Below are positions 1-8,955 of a stretch of 17,579 nucleotides of DNA, piece after piece; positions within the stretch are counted from its first letter, which is position 1, and the number at the start of each line of letters is the position of its first letter. Both the position numbers and the translations under genes were made by a program. The DNA is from Flavobacteriia bacterium (GTDB lineage Bacteria > Bacteroidota > Bacteroidia > Flavobacteriales_D > Crocinitomicaceae). The stretch lies in assembly GCA_009923965.1 (NCBI GenBank), contig RFSL01000004.1, positions 1-17,579 of the forward strand, written 5' to 3'. The notes beneath the pieces are model-generated. The model did not search any database. It saw only the letters and a list, made by a program, of their open reading frames with translations, and had not been told where the DNA came from.

Positions 1-1595
1 GGGTAATTCTTTGTAGATAATTCTCCAGCACGCAATAAAATTGTTGGGAACAAGGCATTTCCGATAAAATTCCCGAAATCAGCACTAAGAGAACTTAAAA
101 ATAAATAGGCGTTTTCTTTTGATTTAAGAAGTAAGGGCGAACCGTTTCTATAGGAGATTAGTGAAAATGCAGTTTCTTGCTTTAGATTTTTACAAGAATA
201 ACTTTTTGTGATACTTGGTAAATTTAGATTGGCATTTTCTTTCTCAAAAACACCTTTAAAAAAAGGGTCTTTGAAGTTTATTTGATCTATTTTTAAACCG
301 TTAGCATTAATTGGCCCCAGTTGAGGTAATTTTAATTCTTTTAAAAAATGGCTGTATTCTGATAAATTATTAGCATTTCCAGGAAAGATAAAAATACTCC
401 CGCCCATTTTATTAAATTCAACAAGGTCTTCATCTATTCCACTAGAAATAGAATTCAAACCATTTAAAATGACAAAATCACATTGATTTAGCTGATCCTT
501 TGTAAATTCAACATCTTTTATGCTTTTTGTTTTAAAAAAAGGTTCAATATTAAATACTTTCGCAACATTTTCTGACGCTGCTTCACCATTAATAATTAAG
601 GTATTAGAATAATCTGCTACTCGATAGGAGAAATAAAAATCATCGTCCCAATATAGTTGTTTATCATTTATACTGACTTTTCCATTTTTTAGCCCAATTT
701 CTTGTTCTGTAATCTGGAAACTTATGATTGATTTTTTACCTGCTTCAATGTCTATGAAAGAAGTTCTTTTTGTTTTCCCAATTTCTAAATCAAGTTCTAG
801 GTTTGTACTTTCTTGATTTGCATCATTTTTTATTTGGACAAACAATTCATTTGTTTCTCCTTTTTTATGAATTGGCGAACCGAACCAAACTGAATCAATA
901 TAAATGTTACTTGGGTCTTGGGGGTGTAATTGAATTGGGTAATAGAAATGTGATTTATCTGCCTCAATTTGATTCATTACAAAAGCACTTTCTTGAAAGT
1001 CCGAAAGGTAGATATATTGTCTATTTCCTAATTTTTGTTGTTCTAAATTTTCTTTATCAAGAAAAGAACGTTGCCAATTGATTACATCTTCTAAGTTACG
1101 ATTGATTGGCGTTAATTCGATTTTATCTAAGTAATCCAATGCTTCGATTTTGGAAATTAGTCGTTGCTCAATTCCATCTAATTTATTAGTAGATAATAGA
1201 ATACTTGTTTCTAAGGGAGTGTTTTTAAGCATTCTTCTTGCCATTTCTCGGGCTTCAGAAAGAAGTTCGCCCTCTGTGCCTTTTGCACTCATTGAAAAAG
1301 AATTGTCGATGTACATTGCGAGTACATTTTTACCTGCAGAATGTTTAAGGTTTCCTTTTTCTATAATAGGCTGCGCAAAGGCAAGAATAATCGCTGTTAA
1401 AGCAAGTAAACGAGCAAAAAGAATCAGTAAATTCTTAAGTTTTTTTGTAGATTTATTTTCTTGCTCAATAAATTTTATAAATTTTAAAGAAGAAAAGAAT
1501 AAAGTTTTATGCCTTCTAAAATGGAATAAATGGATTAAAATAGGAATTGCAAGTAGACTTAGAAGCCAAAGCAGTTTGGGATGAACTAATTCCAT
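1..1595 (-). CDS. BatA-domain / von Willebrand factor A membrane protein, C-terminus beyond left edge
   Basis: The minus-strand reading frame is open from an ATG at 1595-1593 to the window edge, giving 531 codons without a stop; the 3' end is missing. The N-terminus (MELVHPKLLWLLSLLAIPIL) followed by HLFHFRRHK is the BatA N-terminal domain with a first membrane segment at about residues 7-25. A second membrane segment lies at about 55-75. The segment around residues 93-102 contains D97-N-S-F-S101, a DxSxS metal-ion (MIDAS) motif of a vWA domain. Around residues 355-420 an alternating hydrophobic pattern (CDFVILNGLN, then GGSIFIFPGN) resembles the amidotransferase-like fold found in the C-terminal half of such proteins. 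Family members in Bacteroidota are usually 600-700 residues (recalled, not checked), so perhaps 100-150 residues are missing. The BatA name comes from Bacteroides aerotolerance operons. The rest of a Bat operon is not seen here, and the role is unknown, probably envelope-related. Confidence 0.85.
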   Translation of the reverse strand, partial: MELVHPKLLWLLSLLAIPILIHLFHFRRHKTLFFSSLKFIKFIEQENKSTKKLKNLLILFARLLALTAIILAFAQPIIEKGNLKHSAGKNVLAMYIDNSFSMSAKGTEGELLSEAREMARRMLKNTPLETSILLSTNKLDGIEQRLISKIEALDYLDKIELTPINRNLEDVINWQRSFLDKENLEQQKLGNRQYIYLSDFQESAFVMNQIEADKSHFYYPIQLHPQDPSNIYIDSVWFGSPIHKKGETNELFVQIKNDANQESTNLELDLEIGKTKRTSFIDIEAGKKSIISFQITEQEIGLKNGKVSINDKQLYWDDDFYFSYRVADYSNTLIINGEAASENVAKVFNIEPFFKTKSIKDVEFTKDQLNQCDFVILNGLNSISSGIDEDLVEFNKMGGSIFIFPGNANNLSEYSHFLKELKLPQLGPINANGLKIDQINFKDPFFKGVFEKENANLNLPSITKSYSCKNLKQETAFSLISYRNGSPLLLKSKENAYLFLSSLSADFGNFIGNALFPTILLRAGELSTKNY

Positions 1596-1599
1596 GAAG

Positions 1600-1631
1600 C
1601 AAAAGTAAGGAATTTAAACGGTTTTTTCAAC
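1600..1631 (-). promoter_or_regulatory. Bacteroidota-type promoter of the BatA-domain gene
   Basis: On the minus strand, TACTTTTG (1607-1600) matches the -7 consensus TAnnTTTG. GTTG (1631-1628), 20 bases upstream, matches three of four bases of the -33 element TTTG. The -7 box ends only four bases before the ATG, so the transcript would have almost no leader. Confidence 0.5.
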
Positions 1632-1650
1632 ACTTGATTTATGCTTGACT

Positions 1651-1682
1651 GCCATTTAAATGGAATAGCCAAATAATGGCTA
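1651..1682. repeat. Two adjacent palindromes between the TPR and BatA-domain genes
   Basis: CCATTTAAATGG (1652-1663) is a perfect 12-base palindrome. TAGCCA-AATAA-TGGCTA (1666-1682) is a perfect hairpin with 6-base arms that directly abuts the stop codon of the TPR gene. GCCATT (1651-1656) can also pair with AATGGC (1675-1680), so the two structures exclude each other in part. No U-run follows on the minus strand, so this is at best a weak terminator. It could equally be an operator or a stabilising 3' end. Confidence 0.4.
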
Positions 1683-2804
1683 TTATTTGATATCTTGAGC
1701 TCGCTTTTTATACTCAGCTGATTTTACATCATTTCCAAGTTTGTAATAAGATTTCCAAAGGATTTCTAGAACAGCTTTTTCATTAGGATTTATAAGAATA
1801 TACTTTTCTAATACAACTAAAGCACGATTAAGTGTTTCTTCTGATTTCTGAACAAGAAAAGGAGCTTTAGGGTCGTTTAAATCCAATTGATCAGCACTAG
1901 TTTTTAAATCGTTCGCCCAATTAAAAAGATGAGCTCCTAGTTGGTATTGGGCTTCGGTATAATTTGGGTCGATTTCAATTGCTTTAATCAATGCCTCTTC
2001 CGCTTTTTCATTTTCCTTTAAATCAATGTATGAAGTACCTAATACGTAATATAGTTGCTTGTTTTTTGGATCAATTGCTAATGCTTTATTTAGGAATTTT
2101 TCAGAATTTGTTAAATCTCCTTTTTGTAAATTAATATTAATAATAGAAATTATAACATCAATGTTTAATGGTAAAGCCTGATGCGTTTCTTCAGCAATTT
2201 TTAATGCCTCAGAAAAATCTTTTTGCTGTAATAAACTATCTACAACAATATTTAAACTTAAGCCTGCATTAATTGCAGCATCTTTAAAGTCAATCCCTAA
2301 AAATTCTTTAATTGCATATGAAACGCAGAACATTTGAGTTGCTAGTCTATATTTTTTGTCTGTATAAGATTTAAGACCTATTGAAAAAGCATTTTCAGAA
2401 CGTGAATTGATAAAATACTCAGCATCTGCTTTCCATGTTTTTTTTGGATCCGCCATAACTTTTTTGAAAGATTCTTTTGAAATAGTTTCATATTCTTTTA
2501 ATAGTTTTTCATCTAACTTATTTCCAGAAACAGCTTTCATAGTAGCTAATTCAATTAAGGCAAAATAAACTTCAGCACGGTAAAAATGCATTTTTAGATC
2601 TTCAATTGTTTCAGGGTTTGTGGCTGCAAGATCAATAAAGACTTTTGCATCGTCAACTATTTTTTGTCCAGCATCTAAACCCAACATAGGGTCGTATTTT
2701 TTCATTAACATTGCTGCATCTGTTATATTTTTCTTTTGAGAATACACAGTAAATGGTATGCTTGCTATCGTTAATCCAAGAATTAAAAAATATATAAACC
2801 TCAT
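1683..2804 (-). CDS. Secreted tetratricopeptide-repeat protein
   Basis: A 373-residue protein. It begins with a hydrophobic signal peptide (residues 1-22, likely cleaved after V-Y-S before Q23), so it is probably periplasmic or at the inner surface of the outer membrane. TPR units are clear at residues 213-246 and 247-280; both end in the A-I-D/E-P type helix-B pattern (KALAIDP, KAIEIDP). More degenerate repeats follow at about 281-300 and 325-373. The N-terminal 200 residues are helical and contain no motif I recognise. TPR proteins act as protein-binding scaffolds; the partner here is unknown. The gene lies 33 bases downstream of gyrA on the same strand, with a possible promoter of its own in the gap. 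No Shine-Dalgarno sequence is visible before the ATG. Confidence 0.85.
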   Translation of the reverse strand: MRFIYFLILGLTIASIPFTVYSQKKNITDAAMLMKKYDPMLGLDAGQKIVDDAKVFIDLAATNPETIEDLKMHFYRAEVYFALIELATMKAVSGNKLDEKLLKEYETISKESFKKVMADPKKTWKADAEYFINSRSENAFSIGLKSYTDKKYRLATQMFCVSYAIKEFLGIDFKDAAINAGLSLNIVVDSLLQQKDFSEALKIAEETHQALPLNIDVIISIININLQKGDLTNSEKFLNKALAIDPKNKQLYYVLGTSYIDLKENEKAEEALIKAIEIDPNYTEAQYQLGAHLFNWANDLKTSADQLDLNDPKAPFLVQKSEETLNRALVVLEKYILINPNEKAVLEILWKSYYKLGNDVKSAEYKKRAQDIK

Positions 2805-2827
2805 AAAATATTATTTTTAGTAAAGAA

Positions 2828-2835
2828 CAAAATTA
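2828..2835 (-). promoter_or_regulatory. Possible -7 box for the TPR gene
   Basis: TAATTTTG on the minus strand (2835-2828) matches TAnnTTTG and lies between the gyrA stop and the TPR start, leaving a leader of about 15-20 bases. No good -33 element is seen in the end of gyrA. AT-rich DNA produces such matches by chance, so this is tentative; co-transcription with gyrA is the alternative. Confidence 0.3.
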
Positions 2836-2838
2836 ATG

Positions 2839-5457
2839 TTATTTTTCATCATCTTCATCATCTTCTTTGTCATCATCTGAAGGTTCATCTTCATCTTCTA
2901 TTTCTTCAACACTTTCAATTTCTTCCTCTTCAATTGGCCCTAAATCTTCAACAACTTCATTTAAAGCTTCGATAACTTCAATGTCTTCATCTTCGTCTTC
3001 GGTTCTAGGAACTCGCGCAATAGCTGCAATTTCAGCTGTTCCTTTGAGATTAATCAAGCGAACTCCTTGCGTTGCTCTTCCCATTGTGCGAAGTGTGTCA
3101 ATGTGCATGCGAATTGTAACACCTGATTTTGTAATGATCATTAAATCATCTTCATCTGAAACCACCTGTATAGAAAGTAATTTCCCTGTCTTCTCTGTAA
3201 TATTTAAGGTCTTAACACCTTTTCCACCACGGTTTGTAATTCTATAAACAGGTTCTTTGTCTTCTGGATCATTCAAATAAGTACGTTTGCCATATCCTTT
3301 TTCGGAGACAACTAATATTGTTGAGAAAATATCTTCAACACAAATCATCCCAATAACTTCATCATTTTCTGCTGTTAACGTAACACCTCGAACTCCTGCA
3401 GCATTTCTTCCCATTGGTCGAACTTTAGCTTCATTAAAGCGAATAGCGCGCCCAGAACTTGTTGCTAAAACAATTTCATTCTCCCCATTTGTTAATCTCG
3501 CTTCTAAAAGTTCATCATTTTCACGAATCGTAATTGCATTAATTCCGTTTGAACGAGGTCTAGAATAAGCTGCTAATGATGTTTTCTTTATAACCCCAAG
3601 TTTTGAACACATAATAATATAGTTATTCTTGATGTAATCTTGGTCCGTTAAATCTTGCACTTTCACATAAGCTTTAACTTTATCATCTTGAGGAATATTA
3701 ATTAGGTTTTGAATTGCGCGACCTTTTGCTAGTTTATTCCCCTCCGGAATTTCGTAAACTCGCATCCAAAAGCAACGACCTTTTTCTGTGAAAATCAATA
3801 AATAATTATGGTTTGTCGCAACAAATAAATGCTCTAAGAAATCTTTTTCGCGTGTTGCAGAACCTTTGGAGCCCATTCCACCTCGATTTTGAACTTTGTA
3901 TTCTGCTAAATTAGTGCGTTTGATGTATCCAGCATGAGAAATTGTAATTACAACCTCCTCATCGGCTATAAGATCTTCCATCCGCATTTCTGAAGCTGAA
4001 TATTCTATGCGAGAACGACGCTCATCGCCATATTTGGCTTTCATGTCTTTCAATTCATCTTTAATAATTTGCATGCGACGTTCCTCGTTTGCAAGAATAT
4101 CTTTTAAGTCTGTTATTGTCGCCATTAATTCCTCAAACTCAGCTCGCAACTTATCTTGTTCAAGTCCAGTTAATTGACGTAAACGCATATCTACAATAGC
4201 GCGCGTTTGAATTTCAGATAAACCAAAACGCTCTGATAATCTTTCTCTAGCACTATCAGGACTTGCGGATGATTTAATAATTTCGATTACTTCATCAATG
4301 TTGTCAGATGCGATGATTAAGCCTTCTAAAATATGTGCTCGTTCTTCAGCTTTTCTTAAGTCAAAGCGTGTTCTTCTGATTACAACTTCGTGACGGAAAG
4401 CCACAAATTCACTAATCATATCTCGCAAGTTCAATAAACGAGGACGTCCATCAACCAAGCAAATATTATTTACAGAAAAAGAAGTTTGAAGTGCAGTAAA
4501 TTTGTAAAGTTTATTCAGAACAACATTTGCGATTGCATCTCTTTTAATTTCAAATACAATGCGCATTCCATTTCGGTCAGATTCATCTCTTAAATCTGAA
4601 ATTCCCTCAATTTTCTTATCGTTTACTAAATCAGCGATCTTTTTGATCATCTCTGACTTATTTACTTGGTAAGGAATTTCAGTAACAATTATTTGTTCTC
4701 TACCGTTATTATCTTCAATCTCAGCTTTTCCGCGAATAACAACTCTTCCTCGTCCAGTAAGAAATGCATCACGAACTCCCTCGTATCCATAGATAATTCC
4801 TCCTGTAGGAAAATCTGGTGCTTTTACATAATTTAAAAGTTCTTCAATTTCGATATCTTTATTGTCAACAAAAGCAATTATTCCATCAATCACTTCTGAT
4901 AAATTATGTGGTGCCATATTTGTGGCCATTCCAACAGCAATTCCTGATGCTCCATTTATTAGAAGATTCGGAATCTTCGTAGGCATAACGGTTGGTTCTG
5001 TTAAGCTATCATCAAAGTTTGGACGAAAATCTACAGTTTCTTTTTCGAGATCTTCAAGCATTTCTTCGGCAATTTTCCGCAATCTAGCTTCAGTATAACG
5101 CATTGCAGCTGGACTATCTCCGTCAATTGAACCAAAATTTCCTTGTCCGTCTACCAATGGATAACGAAGCGACCATGGTTGCGCCATACGAACCATCGTA
5201 TCATAAACTGAGCTATCGCCATGAGGATGGTATTTACCTAAAACTTCACCAACAATTCTTGCAGATTTCTTATGTGGACGATTGGAATAAACCCCTAAAT
5301 CTTGCATTCCATACAATACTCTTCTGTGAACAGGTTTAAATCCATCACGAACATCTGGTAATGCTCTTGAAACGATAACAGACATCGAATAATCGATGTA
5401 AGCTGATTTCATTTCATCTTCAATGTTTATCTGAATTATTTTTTCACCATCTGCCAT
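2839..5457 (-). CDS. gyrA: DNA gyrase subunit A
   Basis: Breakage-reunion subunit of DNA gyrase, the type II topoisomerase that introduces negative supercoils with GyrB. The 872 residues cover the N-terminal catalytic region (about 1-490) and a C-terminal six-bladed DNA-wrapping domain (about 495-815). The catalytic tyrosine is Y121 in AAMRYTE. The quinolone-resistance region keeps wild-type S82 and D86, equivalent to E. coli S83 and D87. The GyrA box at 523-529 reads QNRGGMG rather than the E. coli QRRGGKG; its presence still marks GyrA rather than ParC. Residues 817-872 form a strongly acidic tail (33 Asp/Glu of 56). The start fits the family (MADGEKIIQINIEDEMK). gyrB is not in the window. 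The gene is divergent from clpC and is followed by the TPR gene on the same strand. Confidence 0.98.
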   Translation of the reverse strand: MADGEKIIQINIEDEMKSAYIDYSMSVIVSRALPDVRDGFKPVHRRVLYGMQDLGVYSNRPHKKSARIVGEVLGKYHPHGDSSVYDTMVRMAQPWSLRYPLVDGQGNFGSIDGDSPAAMRYTEARLRKIAEEMLEDLEKETVDFRPNFDDSLTEPTVMPTKIPNLLINGASGIAVGMATNMAPHNLSEVIDGIIAFVDNKDIEIEELLNYVKAPDFPTGGIIYGYEGVRDAFLTGRGRVVIRGKAEIEDNNGREQIIVTEIPYQVNKSEMIKKIADLVNDKKIEGISDLRDESDRNGMRIVFEIKRDAIANVVLNKLYKFTALQTSFSVNNICLVDGRPRLLNLRDMISEFVAFRHEVVIRRTRFDLRKAEERAHILEGLIIASDNIDEVIEIIKSSASPDSARERLSERFGLSEIQTRAIVDMRLRQLTGLEQDKLRAEFEELMATITDLKDILANEERRMQIIKDELKDMKAKYGDERRSRIEYSASEMRMEDLIADEEVVITISHAGYIKRTNLAEYKVQNRGGMGSKGSATREKDFLEHLFVATNHNYLLIFTEKGRCFWMRVYEIPEGNKLAKGRAIQNLINIPQDDKVKAYVKVQDLTDQDYIKNNYIIMCSKLGVIKKTSLAAYSRPRSNGINAITIRENDELLEARLTNGENEIVLATSSGRAIRFNEAKVRPMGRNAAGVRGVTLTAENDEVIGMICVEDIFSTILVVSEKGYGKRTYLNDPEDKEPVYRITNRGGKGVKTLNITEKTGKLLSIQVVSDEDDLMIITKSGVTIRMHIDTLRTMGRATQGVRLINLKGTAEIAAIARVPRTEDEDEDIEVIEALNEVVEDLGPIEEEEIESVEEIEDEDEPSDDDKEDDEDDEK

Positions 5458-5506
5458 AACTTACTTTCTTTTTTTAATTGAAATATTCATAAAAATATGA
5501 AGTATC

Positions 5507-5514
5507 CAAAATTA
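5507..5514 (-). promoter_or_regulatory. Possible -7 box for gyrA
   Basis: TAATTTTG on the minus strand (5514-5507) matches TAnnTTTG and would leave a leader of roughly 40-45 bases before the gyrA ATG. A GTTG at 5533-5530 is too close (15 bases) to be a standard -33 element. Confidence 0.3.
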
Positions 5515-5614
5515 GCAAATTATTGAAGTCAACTGAATTTTTTATTATGAATTTACTAACAAAATCAACTAGTAAATTGTGAATAAATAGCAAGTTTTAG
5601 AATTATTTTAAACT

Positions 5615-5622
5615 TATATTTG
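5615..5622 (+). promoter_or_regulatory. Likely -7 box for clpC
   Basis: TATATTTG matches the Bacteroidota -7 consensus exactly and lies 22 bases before the clpC ATG, implying a short leader of about 15 bases. No clear TTTG is seen 19-21 bases upstream. I found no inverted repeat of the CtsR or CIRCE heat-shock operator type in the 187-base divergent region. Confidence 0.45.
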
Positions 5623-5644
5623 TATTTCTATAAATAAACTTTAA

Positions 5645-8158
5645 ATGGACGCAAAATTTTCTCCTCGTGTTAAAGACATGATTAGTTTCAGTCGCGAAGA
5701 AGCTCTTCGTCTTTCTAATGAATTTGTTGGCGCTGAGCACCTGCTTCTTGGCCTTATTCGCTTAAATGAAGGTACTGCAATTCATCTTCTTCAAGAATTC
5801 AATACAGATTTGAAAAAACTGAAGACTGATTTAGATAAAATTCTTTCTAAATCTTCCGTTCCAAATTTATTAAATACCAATTTACCTCTTCTGAAACAAA
5901 CAGAAAATATTATTAAACAATCTTATTTGGAGGCAAAACAATTTAAATCAAGCGTTATAGGAACAGAACATATGCTTTTAACGATTTTACGTTATGAAGA
6001 TAGCGCCGCATGTCAACTATTAAATAAATATGGTATTATGTACGAAAATACAAGAGTCGAATACGAAGCTTTAAATGGAATTAATGAAGAGCCAAGAGCA
6101 GATTTTCCATCTGATAGAGATGAAGAAGAAGATCCATTTACTGCTCCAAGTAAACCAGCAGATCCAAAATCAAAAACTCCGGTATTGGATAATTTCGGTC
6201 GCGATTTAACAAAAATGGCAGAAGTTGGAAAGCTTGATCCAATTGTTGGTAGAGAAAAAGAAATTGAACGCGTTAGCCAAATTTTATCTCGAAGAAAGAA
6301 AAATAATCCGATTTTAATTGGCGAACCTGGGGTTGGAAAAAGTGCAATTGCTGAGGGTTTAGCATTGAGAATCGTTCAACGAAAAGTATCTCGTGTTTTA
6401 TTCAATAAACGGGTGGTTTCATTAGATTTAGCTTCTTTGGTGGCAGGAACAAAATACCGCGGACAATTTGAGGAGAGAATGAAGGCTGTAATGCAAGAAC
6501 TTGAGAAAAATCGAGATATTATTTTATTCATTGATGAAATTCATACCATAATTGGTGCAGGTGGAGCAAGTGGTTCATTGGATGCCTCAAATATGTTTAA
6601 ACCAGCTTTAGCGCGTGGCGAACTTCAAGCAATTGGAGCAACAACTTTGGATGAGTACAGACAATATATTGAGAAGGATGGAGCGCTAGAAAGAAGATTT
6701 CAAAAAGTTTTAATTGAACCTACAAGTATTGATGAGACAATTCAGATTTTAAATAATATAAAGGAACGCTACGAAGATCATCATTCAGTAATTTATACTG
6801 ATGAAGCTTTATCCGCTTGTGTGAAGTTAACAGAGCGCTATATTACTGATCGCCATTTACCGGACAAGGCAATTGATGCTTTAGATGAGGTTGGTTCTCG
6901 TGTTCACATGAAAAATATCAATGTTCCGCAAGAAATTGTTGATATTGAAGAAAAAGTGGAGGCCTTAAAACTTGCAAAAGCAGAAGTAATTCGCTCGCAG
7001 CAATATGAAAAAGCGGCTGAGTTGCGTGATAATGAGCGTAAGCTTCAAGAAGCATTAGAGTTAGCAAAAACGAAGTGGGAAGAAGATGCCAAAACAAATA
7101 AAATTATTATCACTGAAGAAAATGTTGCCGAGGTTGTTTCTATGATGTGCGGTGTGCCAGTTACCAAAGTTTCAGAATCTGAAACCGGGAAATTGGTGAA
7201 AATGGCGGAATCAATTCGTGGAAAGGTTATTGGTCAAGATGAGGCAATTAGTAAAGTTGTAAAAGCGATTCAACGAAACCGTGCGGGATTAAAAGACCCA
7301 AATAAACCAATTGGATCTTTCTTTTTTCTTGGGCCAACTGGTGTTGGTAAAACGCAATTAGCGAAAGTATTGGCAAAGAATTTATTTGATTCTGAGGATG
7401 CCTTGATACGCATCGATATGTCTGAATACATGGAGAAATTTTCTATTTCGCGCCTAGTCGGTGCTCCTCCAGGATACGTTGGTTATGAAGAGGGTGGACA
7501 GATGACAGAGAAAGTCCGCAGAAAACCATATTCAATTGTATTGTTAGATGAAATTGAAAAAGCTCATCCCGATGTGTTTAATCTTTTGCTTCAGGTTTTG
7601 GATGAAGGACATATGACAGATGGTTTAGGTCGAAAAATTGATTTTAAGAATACGATTTTAATTATGACTTCTAATATCGGTGCACGTCAATTGGCAGATT
7701 TTGGAACTGGAGTTGGTTTTGGAACAAAGTCACAAGAAGATTTGAAGGATGAAAACACGAAATCTGTTGTTCAAAATGCTTTGAGAAAGGCTTTCTCTCC
7801 AGAGTTTTTGAATCGTGTTGATGATATGATTATGTTTAAGTCTTTAGGAAGGCCAGAAATTCATCAAATAATTGACTTAGAGTTAGAAAAATTATACGGT
7901 AGAATTAACAATTTAGGATATAAAATTGAATTAACAGAAAAAGCTAAAGATTTTATTGTTGATCGTGGCTACGATGAGAAATTTGGTGCTCGACCTTTAA
8001 AGCGTGCAATTCAAAAGTTTATTGAAGATCCACTTGCTGAGCAAATTATCAATGCAAGTCTTAAAGCTGGAGATACAATTTTAATGGATTTAGAAGAAGG
8101 CAAAGAGGAATTATCGGTTGTTATTAAAAAACAAAAGACAAGCAAGAAGTCTGATTGA
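5645..8158 (+). CDS. clpC: Clp protease ATP-binding subunit ClpC (AAA+ unfoldase)
   Basis: Hexameric AAA+ unfoldase that feeds substrates to the ClpP peptidase in the cytoplasm. Its 837 residues hold, in order: a double Clp N-domain (about 1-145); an acidic linker; a first AAA+ module with Walker A GEPGVGKS (226-233) and Walker B D297-E298; a short UVR-type linker (about 440-475, with QYEKAAELRD); and a second AAA+ module with Walker A GPTGVGKT (563-570) and Walker B D635-E636. The tripeptide V-G-F at 690-692 sits where ClpC proteins carry the ClpP-docking loop. The short UVR linker in place of the long ClpB coiled coil separates it from ClpB; length and domain order fit ClpC. Only nine bases separate its stop from that of the convergent nitroreductase gene, and no terminator hairpin is visible between them. 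No mcsA, mcsB, ctsR or clpP gene lies nearby. Confidence 0.96.
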   Translation: MDAKFSPRVKDMISFSREEALRLSNEFVGAEHLLLGLIRLNEGTAIHLLQEFNTDLKKLKTDLDKILSKSSVPNLLNTNLPLLKQTENIIKQSYLEAKQFKSSVIGTEHMLLTILRYEDSAACQLLNKYGIMYENTRVEYEALNGINEEPRADFPSDRDEEEDPFTAPSKPADPKSKTPVLDNFGRDLTKMAEVGKLDPIVGREKEIERVSQILSRRKKNNPILIGEPGVGKSAIAEGLALRIVQRKVSRVLFNKRVVSLDLASLVAGTKYRGQFEERMKAVMQELEKNRDIILFIDEIHTIIGAGGASGSLDASNMFKPALARGELQAIGATTLDEYRQYIEKDGALERRFQKVLIEPTSIDETIQILNNIKERYEDHHSVIYTDEALSACVKLTERYITDRHLPDKAIDALDEVGSRVHMKNINVPQEIVDIEEKVEALKLAKAEVIRSQQYEKAAELRDNERKLQEALELAKTKWEEDAKTNKIIITEENVAEVVSMMCGVPVTKVSESETGKLVKMAESIRGKVIGQDEAISKVVKAIQRNRAGLKDPNKPIGSFFFLGPTGVGKTQLAKVLAKNLFDSEDALIRIDMSEYMEKFSISRLVGAPPGYVGYEEGGQMTEKVRRKPYSIVLLDEIEKAHPDVFNLLLQVLDEGHMTDGLGRKIDFKNTILIMTSNIGARQLADFGTGVGFGTKSQEDLKDENTKSVVQNALRKAFSPEFLNRVDDMIMFKSLGRPEIHQIIDLELEKLYGRINNLGYKIELTEKAKDFIVDRGYDEKFGARPLKRAIQKFIEDPLAEQIINASLKAGDTILMDLEEGKEELSVVIKKQKTSKKSD

Positions 8159-8167
8159 TAATTCAAC

Positions 8168-8890
8168 TTAGCGTTTAAATACTATTTCCTCATTTTCTAA
8201 ACGGAATCTTGGGCCCCAAATCCCTTCTTCTGTTCCTAATCCTACTGAGATAATCATGTTTATTTCCGCTCCTCTCGGAAGATTAAGCGCTTTTTTTACG
8301 CGTTTCTCATCAAATCCTTCCATTGGGCAGGAATGAAATCCCTCTGCTGCGATAGAAAGCATAAATGTTTGTGCTGCGAGCGCGCAAGATTTATGAACCA
8401 TTATTCGCTGGTTGGCAGTGCCCCCTGTTCTGAAAAATGGTTTTCTGAGGCCCATCGTAAAGCTAATTATTCTTCGAATTGACGACATTACTCCAAAACC
8501 ATCGTTCATATAGAGCAAAGGCATTACTTTTTTGTAATAATTTATTCCACCTTTTTGTAGTTTACTAGGTTCGCCTTCTATTGTTTGCTCAATTCGCTTG
8601 TAATTCCATTCCGCTCGACTTCTCCATTTGTCTTTACGTGTTACAAAAACAACCATTTCTTTTGCTGTTTTTGCAGCTAATTGATCCAAGCAGAGAGGTA
8701 TAAATTTCTCTAATTCTTCTTTCGAATGAATCCAATAAAATTCCCATAATTGCATGTTGCTGCTATTGGGAGATAATGCTGCGCGCTCAATACTTTTTTG
8801 AATAACTTCATTCGGTACTTCAATATTGGGATCAAACTTTCGATTTGACCTTCTAAAATTTACAATCTCATCAAATTCCTTAGAAAACAT
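8168..8890 (-). CDS. Nitroreductase-family FMN-dependent oxidoreductase
   Basis: A 240-residue cytoplasmic flavoprotein of the nitroreductase fold. Members use FMN and NAD(P)H to reduce nitro compounds, quinones or other acceptors; the natural substrate cannot be told from sequence. Evidence is the N-terminal FMN-phosphate motif RRSNRKF (13-19), the S-P-N-S-S-N-M-Q segment (40-47) typical of the flavin-binding loop, and a C-terminal G-L-G-T-E-E-G-I-W-G-P segment where related enzymes have the second flavin contact. A central stretch (about 100-150) is richer in aromatic residues than in small NfsB-type enzymes. The gene is monocistronic: it converges with clpC and diverges from grpE. No exact -7 box is seen upstream on the minus strand. 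Confidence 0.85.
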   Translation of the reverse strand: MFSKEFDEIVNFRRSNRKFDPNIEVPNEVIQKSIERAALSPNSSNMQLWEFYWIHSKEELEKFIPLCLDQLAAKTAKEMVVFVTRKDKWRSRAEWNYKRIEQTIEGEPSKLQKGGINYYKKVMPLLYMNDGFGVMSSIRRIISFTMGLRKPFFRTGGTANQRIMVHKSCALAAQTFMLSIAAEGFHSCPMEGFDEKRVKKALNLPRGAEINMIISVGLGTEEGIWGPRFRLENEEIVFKR

Positions 8891-8955
8891 ACTTTATTTT
8901 TAGCGTTCAAAGTTCAGTATATTTTTTAAATAGCATCTTTATTTTCTCTCAATTG

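Noticed and set aside
770..1584. Plus-strand open frames over the BatA-domain gene (103 and 144 codons)
   Set aside because: The minus strand is open across the whole of 1-1595 with clear BatA and MIDAS features; these frames have no family resemblance and are antisense shadows.
2867..3247. Serine-rich plus-strand frame at the end of gyrA
   Set aside because: It is the antisense reading of the GAA/GAT codons of the acidic GyrA tail.
4862..5339. Two 78-codon plus-strand frames within gyrA
   Set aside because: They lie antisense to highly conserved gyrA catalytic sequence and match no known protein pattern.
5458..5644. CtsR or CIRCE-type heat-shock operator before clpC
   Set aside because: No matching direct or inverted repeat is visible in the divergent region.
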